NCBI GenBank assembly: GCA_037893225.1
Contig: JAZGUH010000547.1
Coordinates: forward strand, 590,501 to 654,500
DNA: 64,000 nucleotides
Direction of reading: 5' to 3'
From: Hippasteria phrygiana
Taxonomy: Eukaryota; Echinodermata; Asteroidea; Valvatida; Goniasteridae
A program made the position numbers and the translations under genes. Every line of letters begins with the position of its first letter. The stretch's first letter is position 1. Positions 56,096 through 64,000 of the stretch are shown here, piece after piece. The notes below the pieces were generated by a model. The model was not told the DNA's origin. It did not search any database and saw only the letters and a program-made list of their open reading frames with translations.

Positions 56096-57660
56096 TCACA
56101 AAGCACTAAGACGCTTCTTTGTGGTCTTAAGATGCGTCTTAGTGGACAGGACTTAGTGCGGGTTTCACAAAGATCACTAAGTCGCGTACAGAACTTAGTC
56201 CACTCTCTACTAAGTAGCGTAACGGGACTTGGTCTACGTCTCGTCTGGACGAGACTTAGGAACTGATCTTTTTCTAGTCAAGTGATCGATCTGGCGCCAA
56301 TTTTGAAACTGCTAAATCTGTGCAAATAACGGTATCAACAAACGATCTCAACTAAAAAAATGGCCGCACTTCAAATGATCTTGGGCGAAAGAGTGGCTGC
56401 TGGACTACGCAGAGAGCGTATTTTCCGGGACCGAAGTTATCCTCTCGACAACTACAATGATGATATATCTCATTATACTGTGTAATTTACATGAAGGCAT
56501 TAGCAAACTGTGTGGTTTATACACATCATTTCAAATGTGTTTACAGACGGTGCAAACTTACAGTAAAATTTAATATAATTGAAGTCGGACTCCCTATTAT
56601 CGCGGCAACTCTATTATCGCGGCATCGGAAATTGTTTACTTTTGCGTTGCCAATTAAAACTCCTTCAAGTGGCGGTTGTTATCCAGTTCATCAGGCATTA
56701 AGGACTTTCTGCCAGTAGCGCACCCAGGATTTTAAATAATTTTGAAAAAAGGGGGGGGGGGGGGGTGATGGACTCTTTCGACATTGGTGGCGCCATTTAC
56801 ACCCCCATTGTACTACTCGGAAATAGGCCACATACATTTCACCACGGTCAATTCCTAGGAAGGAAAAAAAAACAAAAAAACCTTGGGGGTGGGGGGCTAT
56901 TAAAAATGTTGTATCTGGACGTTTAATTATTTTTAATAAATATTTACGTTTCCCAAAACTTGTAAATTTATTTGGCCCTACCGTGTCTGCTAAAAGGTAT
57001 AGGCCTACCGTCTATATTTTAACATAAATCTTTAATGGTGCTTTGTCCATGAAGATTCCATTGTCTGGTTCTCATTCTACAGCTGCAAACGCAAATTGAC
57101 GCAGACCTGCGAAATCGTAAAAATCTTTACAGGATGAAAATAAGGACAGTGCGTTAAAAAGTGCGTTAAAAAACAATACGACGCACCGTGCGTGTAAAGT
57201 GAATGGCGCCCCCATCAGTCGTCAATCAGTAGACTTGTCTTAGTGAATGTTGTCCCCTTCCAGGGGGGGACGGGGTGTTAAATCATCCAGCAGGCCTAAT
57301 CGTCTTTAATCAACTTGAACTTTACAGGGAAAATATCAGACTTTATTCAGGGGATGTTTTGGTAAAATATTAACTGTGAATACAAAAGTTGAGATTATTG
57401 TAAAAACCACTTCCTGCCTACCGCGATAAATAATACTCCGACTGAAGGGCGAGCATGTCTATTTTCACAGGTATCGCACATGACCCAGGCTCGTTCACGT
57501 ATATAAAAATAATTCACCACGCGACTTAAACACGTCTTAGTGAAGAACGGTTAAGTGAGACAGAAATGTAAACAAGACTTGGTTAAGACGCGTCTTAGTG
57601 TAAGTCGCGTCTGAAGGGCACTAAGTCCTGTTTCACTAAGTCGAGTTTAGTGAAATAGGC
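56096..57660 (+). mobile_element. 1.6-kb inverted-repeat element with CACTAAGACGC motifs
   Basis: Left GGCCTGTTTCACAAAGCACT, right TTTAGTGAAATAGGC. Both ends carry multiple AAGACGCGTCTTAG/ACTTAGTC-type motifs. CTCCTGG lies just outside each end, a likely target duplication. The middle holds a G-run and no convincing frame. Confidence 0.75.
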
Positions 57661-57689
57661 TCCTGGACATTTTGATGTATAAATTCTCA

Positions 57690-58060
57690 CGTAATATTTA
57701 GCATTATTTAGAATATTTGTGGATTATTTTCACGTTTGTACAAGTATAGACTGATGGTACAATATATCCTGGCATTTGTACAAGGGCACAATTTACTTGT
57801 ACACATGTACCATGCACTTTTGATTAGATTGTTAGATTTTATAGCTCACTTGTAAAACCGACAATAAAAAGACTCATTTGCATTTTACAATAATTTTACC
57901 CATTCTACCCGGCTGTTGTAATGCAGGGTGCTGGTTTACTTACTGTGTGGGGCTTGTGCAGCCAAGCGTAACGCACACAATAGGCTTGTGCAGCTAAAGC
58001 AGTAACCATATGAATTTGTTACCCCCACTTTTGTTCACGCTTATAATTTGTCAAACAATC
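57690..58060 (-). repeat. Inverted paralogue of 53,880-53,976 plus 55,072-55,330
   Basis: The complement reads GTTACGCTTGGCTGCACAAG, then AAACCAGCACCCTGCATTAC and ATTTGTACAAGTATAGACTG-like sequence, in the order seen at the other locus but without the foldback insertion. It includes family A core sequence (GGCTTGTGCAGCCAAGCGTA). Confidence 0.78.
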
Positions 58061-58069
58061 CACAAGGGA

Positions 58070-58290
58070 AACTGACTAGGTAAATTTGTATCGTAAAATT
58101 GGGTGTGATCCCTGGCTATACGGCATTCTGGGTTTCTGACTTCTGACTAGCGCCCACCCGAACAAAGATACTGACAATTTGGGAGACCGCCAACGTAGGG
58201 CAAGATAGCTCAGTTGGTAGAGCGCCGGTACGGTAACCCGGAGGTCGCAGGTTCGAATCCCGCTCCTGCCAGTTTCTTTCTTCACTTTGA
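58070..58290 (+). repeat. Family T tRNA-containing repeat
   Basis: Leader TATCGTAAAATTGGGTGTGA, then GCAAGATAGCTCAGTTGGTA, GCCGGTACGGTAACCCGGAG and box B GGTTCGAATCC. Its tail-type sequence (TCCACAAGGGAAACTGACTA) appears on the left instead of the right, so it is rearranged. Confidence 0.83.
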
Positions 58291-58467
58291 ACAACTTTTA
58301 TAATTTCACAGTTTAAATCTGGCGCGTAGAGTATACTGCAGAGGTCCAGGGTTATTAAATTGGATTAACGCTGCCCTGTGTAGCTGTGCGTTCGGCCCTG
58401 AAATGTGGCCCGGCACACTCCATTTACAAAATGGGTAAAACAAAACATGTTTGCACGAGTTAGGCCG

Positions 58468-58634
58468 GGAATCCATGTGTCCGTATTGCGTTATGCGTAA
58501 AAATGAAATTACACGGAAACGTCGGAAAGCAATGGATCATCCGCAATGTGTATTGCATTATCCGTTTTTCGTTATTCATTGCTTTCCGTGTAATTTCATT
58601 TTTACGCATAACGCAATACGGACACATGGATTCC
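58468..58634. repeat. Perfect 52-bp-arm palindrome
   Basis: Left arm 58,468-58,519 (GGAATCCATGTGTCCGTATT...) and right arm 58,583-58,634 (...AATACGGACACATGGATTCC) are exact complements over 52 bases. A 63-base spacer is itself partly paired (AAAGCAATG / CATTGCTTT). Confidence 0.93.
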
Positions 58635-58712
58635 ATAACTCTCCATTTATTTCAACGCAGTGTCCAATGTCCCTACAACATTTTCCAGATTCCACAAATG
58701 TCCCTTTTTTAA

Positions 58713-58932
58713 CCCCTTGCGTACGGATGACGCCATATAGAGGGCGCAAAAAAACAAGTGTCACCAGGCCGGATGACGCCACTGGCCGCTGTTTGTGCAG
58801 TTTCAATCCATTGTTGGATTATTGTGTATGTCATGCTTGACTGAACAAACACATTGTAGCTATTCGATTTGGCTGCCAGAACTGCTGCAACACCCCGACG
58901 TCTCCCGTAAAATACCGTGCTCAAGGTGTTAA
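58713..58932 (-). mobile_element. Family A MITE, diverged, TTAA-flanked
   Basis: Left TTAACCCCTTGCGTACGG, right CCGTGCTCAAGGTGTTAA. Internal CAATCCATTGTTGGATTATT matches the family's AATAATCCAACAATGGATTG. Confidence 0.8.
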
Positions 58933-59639
58933 CAGTCTCATGTAAACTTAATACCTGTGATATGTGAATGGCATATTTTTTTTCAAGCGTCCACTACATT
59001 GTACCGCCAAGAAGACGAATAGTCTTGCAAATAAATGTTCATTTTGTGTAGCATGTACACGTACATGTATCACAGTAGATGTGATAGACAAAATAATCCT
59101 CATCGTTTCAACAGTCATGACAGTAGGATATAGAATGCATGAAACAACGCCGAGGGCCACATTCTATTGTATTCCACAGACATGATAGAGAAACATTATG
59201 CATGTAGCCTGGATTGGGTCGGTTTCAACTGCCACAACTTTCGACCAAATAACACACATTTTTCATGCGTTCTGCAAAACACAATATCACAAGCACACGT
59301 GTGACTCACAAAACCAGCAAGTTCATTGTTGATATGTTTCAGAGTTCAATGCACCCTTAGTGAACTGTCCGCCAGTGTCCGGTATTTTCATCCTGTGAAA
59401 GTGGGTCACTATGAATTTAGAAAACAACACATAAGTACACATGACAGGTTTTGCATTTTCTGTCCCCCATAGCCATTCCACCCTTGTTTATTGTCTCCAG
59501 TATCATTTCCTTGTTGCAGGCTTGTTACGGAGCTCCATTGCACATCCTTAACATCAGGGCATGCTGCCAATAGGAGATGGTAAAGGGATGCTTGTATCCA
59601 GGTAAGATTCTATTTGCCTAGTTTTCTATTCTTAGTTTG

Positions 59640-59935
59640 AGGAGTCAGGTTGGCTTTGTGGTACTTTCCTCGCCTTCCGCCGCTGCGACCTGGGTTCGAA
59701 TCCCACCAGGGCCGACATGTGGATTGGGTTTTCAGTCCCTGCCTGATTCCGTGGGTTTTGTCCAGAATATCATTCTTGGGTTTTTCCTCCCACCTCTAAA
59801 AACTGAACATTTCTTCGTCGTCTTCCTACAGGTTTCTTCAGGCTTTCCAGCTACAGTGCGACATGCGCTTTTGAGGAATCCTTGGTTTCATTACCAGAAA
59901 GAATTAAATAAATACAAAAATAAAAAAAGTTAGAC
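59640..59935 (+). repeat. Family B SINE-like repeat, full copy
   Basis: GTCAGGTTGGCTTTGTGGTA (box-A side), ACCTGGGTTCGAATCCCACC (box B), then TGGATTGGGTTTTCAGTCCC, CCGTGGGTTTTGTCC, TCGTCGTCTTCCTACAGG and an A-rich tail near 59,905-59,930. Strand set by box order and tail. Confidence 0.82.
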
Positions 59936-60139
59936 ATTTTTTTTGGAGTAACATTCTTTGGCACACATGTCCCAATGTTTATCATGCATGGAATACATTC
60001 TGCCTGTTTCCAAACCATCTTTCCAAACAGTATGACAAATAGTAATTGTGTTCAGTAATTTTTTTTATCTGTGAGCTGAACTTCCAAGTGCGAGCATTGA
60101 TGCATTCAACAAGGGTTCGAATAACCTTCCGGTTTTTGC

Positions 60140-60240
60140 TCTTTGTGTCTGGCTGTTATTGATAGGGCTGGTACATGTACGCCAAGAATAGGCTGTGCAG
60201 CCAAGTATAAAAGCAAACAATAAGCACCACACATCCTTTT
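60140..60240 (+). mobile_element. Family A MITE fragment
   Basis: GTCTGGCTGTTATTGATAGG, GGCTGTGCAGCCAAGTATAA, AACAATAAGCACCACAC. The last string is where the long subfamily's extra block begins, and the copy stops there. Confidence 0.7.
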
Positions 60241-61439
60241 TTCAACGTGTGCATTGAAGGTTTTGGATTCTGTTCAAGCTATAGAATGTTTATGGAGCTG
60301 CAGGGGCGTATCCAGAGTGGAATTTTGAGAGTCGAATTCACCCCCTACCCTGTCAAGCTTTTATGCTGTCTTAGACCAGAGAAATTTTTTTTTGGGGGGG
60401 GGAGGGTTGTTTTTAATACTCTAACAGTGTTAGACCAGGGCCAGTCAGTGCCTTTTTAAAATAGCATTTATGGGTAAGAACACTGACATTCCTTTGTCCT
60501 CCCCTGATCTGCATTAGCCCACAGGCAGGCCCCAAGCCCTAGGTTTGAGAAATTTCTAGGGCGGGAGGGGGGGGGGGGGTCATCTTGTTGTATATAGTAA
60601 ACTTGGGCCTGTACAGTAGGTCCGAAAATTTGTATAATTTCTTTGATATCTGTTGAAGATTTATCCTCTCTTTAGATCCTGGACCCAGGAAAACCCATAA
60701 GGGTTGGTAGCCTAAAATGTGGCCAACCCCACCATCTGTTGTAGCCCTTTACCTAGAGTGGCTTTTAGCCTTGTATCAATTGGGTGATTTCCCTATGAAA
60801 CAAGGGAGAAAAAACAAAGGAACTTGACATCAACGTCACCATGGCAACATTTAGAAAACAATTGGAGACATGACACCGTCACTGATGAGAACACTTATGT
60901 TATCGCTGTTATAACTATTCTCACCGGGATTGTAACCCAATACAATGATTTGCAGACTATTGTATTTCTTTATCCTATTTCCTGCGTGCTTGTGGTTTGA
61001 GACAAGGCACAGTCAACCCTTTGTTGTTAAAAACAATTTGCAACTGCCATTGTTCAACATATTAACTTTCAGAGTATTCATTTCTAGTTGTCAAACGCAG
61101 CGTCCCCAGCTAGTATTCAAACTCAAATTAGTAGTTCCAACTTCCTGGTATGCCCGTTAAATATAGTCACATTAATTCAATATATGTATGGTCCATGTGT
61201 GTGTATGAGATAACAATTTGAAGGAAATTGTAGTGTTTGTCACGGAATAATAGTCTCCAACATTCTGCATGTACATTTCTTTTCCCAAGGTTATGTTGTG
61301 TTGATAAATTCTGAATAGAGCAGGCTGGTTGTTGACCATCTGATATCCTTAGAATGGTAAGTTACATTGGATATTCACAAACACCACAATGAGATATGTG
61401 TACGATGTGATCGCTGTATTTTTGGTCTGCAGGTTCCAG

Positions 61440-61788
61440 GTTTTAAAGGTAGTATACATCATTTGCTTTTGCTGTAATTTTCAGAAATAAATGGATTTGG
61501 GGGTTAGTATTTTATAGCGTGCTAGCAAATACTGTAACACTGACCTGTTTCAAGTTTTGTGTGTATGGGAAAACAGAGAGAAAAAATTCTGTTCCCTGAC
61601 CATACTTTAGACAAAACGTAACAATTTATAGAGTCCGGGAATTATCAGGTCGGGGATCAAGTCCATTTCCAATGATTGTCGGCCGACAATCATTGGAACA
61701 ACGATATAAATTTTCACTTTTCTTGAAAACGACAGCACACCAGGTGCCATGATTTCACAGGATGTTTGAGACTGCTATTTTATTTCTG
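61440..61788 (+). mobile_element. Family P MITE with intact central palindrome
   Basis: Left TTTTAAAGGTAGTATACATC. The centre, 61,668-61,697, is a perfect 30-bp palindrome around TTGTCGGCCGACAA. The right part ends after TTCACAGGATGTTTGAGACT, so the right terminus is missing. Confidence 0.87.
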
Positions 61789-61849
61789 CCCTAAATATGT
61801 GGCACGAATGTCTGTCCAGGTTTCACTGCTTCTCTAGAATGTGAAAAAC

Positions 61850-62078
61850 AAAGCCAATAAAACAGTTCGGTATCTCAAAGGTCAAAGGTCAAAGGTTATT
61901 AGGGATAGAATTGCTGACGTAATGTTACGCGAATGCCCATTCTGATTGAATTTAACACGTGGCGTTGTGCGACCACCTTTTGCCTTTACATGTGCTCGTT
62001 AGGCAATGTTAGGTCACGCGGGATAAAATGTCATTGTGCACACTGCACAGTTGAAATACCGAACTGGCTTATTCTAGG
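61850..62078 (+). mobile_element. Small inverted-repeat element
   Basis: CAATAAAACAGTTCGGTATC and GAAATACCGAACTGGCTTA form imperfect inverted ends. It also contains a three-fold AAAGGTC repeat. Confidence 0.6.
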
Positions 62079-62174
62079 ATGTCAGTGAGTCTTACTGATT
62101 TTTTGGGATTCTCAAACTAGGGTTGCCATTGGTTACAGTCACATTTATATGGGTAAACCAAGTAATTTTTTTCT

Positions 62175-62310
62175 CAAGTCAAGTCAAGTCAAGTCGCAAG
62201 TCAAATTTTCCCAATTCAAGTCAAGTCCCAAGTCAATTTTTTCCAAGTCAAGTCAAGTCCCAAGTCAATTTTGTTCAAGTCAAGTACCAAGTCTCGAGTC
62301 AATTGTTAGT
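62175..62310 (+). repeat. CAAGT satellite, block 1
   Basis: Tandem CAAGT units, frequently broken by CGCAAGTC or CCAAGTCAATTTT. Confidence 0.9.
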
Positions 62311-62534
62311 AAATAAAAATTCCAATGACAAAATGACAATGCATAGGCTAGTACGCATGCACTGTACAAAATCAACCTGGTGTGCCATTTCGACAATTCT
62401 CCATGCAGCTCGGCCAGCGCTGGGGCCCTGCATACGTACTGGACACCCAGCTTGCTATATATGCACTATAGGCTTGTTTTTTAACTGATACCTGTATGTT
62501 TGTGTTTATTTTAACAGAAGTGTTAATGTCAGCA

Positions 62535-62722
62535 AGTCAAATTTATTCAAGTCAAGTCGAGTCACAAGTCATGTTCTTTCAAGTCAAGTCAAGTCTCAAG
62601 TCATTTTTTTTCTTCCAATTTAAGTCAAGTCTCAAGTAAAAAAAAAAAGTGACTCGAGTCCGATTCAAGTCAAGTCAGCAAGTCAAGTCAGCAAGTCAAG
62701 TCAACAAGTCAAGTCAACAAGA
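62535..62722 (+). repeat. CAAGT satellite, block 2
   Basis: The same pentanucleotide, ending in a higher-order CAAGTCAGCAAGT/CAAGTCAACAAGT pattern. The 220 bases between the blocks are unrelated. Confidence 0.9.
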
Positions 62723-62784
62723 CTGGATGAACATGGTTTGTTTTCTGCTACATGTATATGCATGAAACAAATCAACTATTCCCT

Positions 62785-63105
62785 TTGCCTTCAATCCCTA
62801 ACTCCACCATTTTTCCTCCAAGTAACCTGAATCCTCTAAAAACCTCTTACGGGGTCCACTGCATGAATCCTCCAAAATCCTCCAGGAGTTTTTTGTAAAC
62901 ACCCTAGTAAGCTCATCCTCCGAAATCAACCAGCATCAGATTGGGCCTGATAACCTGGATCCTCCATTTTCCTCCAGAGGCAAAATCCTCTTATGCCCTC
63001 AATTCTGCAAAATCCTCCAATGCTTCAACTTCCAAAGACCCTCAATCCTCCAAATTCCTCCTTTTGGCAAAGAGGATTTTGGAGGATTTGGGAAGGCTAG
63101 GGTTT
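62785..63105 (-). mobile_element. GGAGGATT-repeat element, minus strand
   Basis: Left CAATCCCTAACTCCACCATT, right GGATTTGGGAAGGCTAGGGT. AATCCTCCAAAATCCTCC units on the plus strand are the complement of 48,450-48,832. Confidence 0.8.
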
Positions 63106-63492
63106 TAAAGATGGAGGTAGGTTTTGCAGGCCAGTGCATACATTTGTGATTTGTTTTTGTTTTTTGGGGGCAGGGGTGGGGTTACGTAACGTTTCCATAT
63201 TTTCTGGACCAAATTTTAAATTTTTTTTAAAAATGTTCCCTGAAATTTTTGGGCCCACAAAATACTTTGAAAGTGATGGGTCGGGGGCTTTCAATAGCTG
63301 TTTTACACATATGTACTTCCACATGGTGGGCTTTTACCGATTCTACGTACACGCACATGTACGTGTACACGTATGTAAGAGCATCCCTTTTTATTTCTTT
63401 GGTTCTCATTTCCGACTGACCCTATTTTTGGCTCCCAACCGATGAAAAAAAGCAATTTGTTATGCCGCCAACCCTGTCTGGAATTTCTCATT

Positions 63493-63712
63493 AACCCCTT
63501 GACCTCGGGTTTCATATGGGGGCGTCCGGGCGTCATGCCGGCTTCTGCAGCCAAGCGAAATGGAAACAAGAGGCTTGTGCAGCCAAGCATAATGTACACA
63601 GTACCCCAATAATGATTGAAACTGCAGAGATTGGCTAAAATAGAAGTCAACCGGCCAGGTGGCAATTTTCAATCCGCACGTATATGTGGGGCAACCGCTG
63701 GCAAGGGGCTAA
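63493..63712 (+). mobile_element. Family A MITE, near full-length
   Basis: TTAACCCCTTGACCTCGGG to CCGCTGGCAAGGGGCTAA, with the doubled GGCTTGTGCAGCCAAGC module as in 4,809-5,028. Confidence 0.85.
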
Positions 63713-63904
63713 GAAAAAGCGATAAACTTTTCGATTTCCTGGAAAAAATGCTGAAAATAATGTCCAATATTACGTACCTGTTGCACGGATATTCACAACG
63801 ACACGAACAGAGAATGTGCGAAGCTGTGAGTGCACAATGTACGTGGACGTGAAATGTACATGTACGATGAATAGACACTGTGCCCAACGTGTATTCAACT
63901 TGTT

Positions 63905-64000
63905 TTAAACCCCTCGAGTATGGTTATTATAGTGAGGTGCCAGGGCAGCCTGTGCAGCCAAGCGTAACATACACAATGATCCAACAATGGATTGAAAATG
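63905..64000 (+). mobile_element. Family A MITE, cut by the window end
   Basis: CTGTGCAGCCAAGCGTAACA, CACAATGATCCAACAATGGA, then the window stops. Confidence 0.8.

Noticed and set aside
58451..58840. A 129-codon plus-strand frame
   Set aside because: It runs through the perfect palindrome and into a family A MITE, with no protein similarity that I recognise.

Overview
The window is animal nuclear DNA. It is AT-rich, with short exons, introns of a few hundred to a few thousand bases with normal splice sites, and many non-autonomous DNA transposons, tRNA-derived SINEs and LINE fragments. The two recognisable genes are ciliary or axonemal. Gene content plus V-SINE-type repeats suggest an invertebrate deuterostome (echinoderm, hemichordate or amphioxus). 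That placement is an inference, and the species cannot be named from the sequence alone.

Region 1 (about 1-28,500, + strand) is the 3' part of IFT140, the IFT-A subunit of retrograde intraflagellar transport. I resolve 25 consecutive coding exons from 999 to the TGA at 26,884-26,886. They encode 1,121 residues, roughly the last three quarters of the protein: the end of the WD40 propellers, the TPR-like solenoid and an acidic tail. Every exon junction keeps frame. The 5' exons lie outside the window.

Region 2 (about 29,100-51,300, - strand) is a FAM227-family gene of 13 coding exons (664 residues) with the FWWh-type motif D-T-F-W-W. It lies tail-to-tail with IFT140; the stop codons are 2.25 kb apart. 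Two of its introns look like minor-spliceosome (U12) introns: intron 1 is GT-AG with a perfect TCCTTAAC branch site, and intron 10 is AT-AC. This is the most interesting gene-level result.

Region 3 (about 51,300-64,000) has no supportable gene. It is a nest of mobile-element debris: tRNA-containing repeats, foldback elements, a LINE endonuclease fragment split by a 1.6-kb inverted-repeat element, a near-tail-to-tail inverted paralogous pair, CAAGT satellite blocks and a long perfect palindrome.

Repeat families are given working letters here. A: about 200-bp MITE with TTAACCCCTTG ends and TTAA flanks (15 copies). P: about 450-bp palindromic MITE with ends AAAGGTAGTATAC. M: 150-bp MITE with telomere-like CCCTAACCC ends. 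Q: about 400-bp MITE. T: repeat with an internal tRNA-like module. B, C, S and V: other SINE-like families. D, G, H and K: other dispersed repeats. Several copies are nested, and for three insertions the window also holds a paralogous empty site, so target-site use can be read directly.
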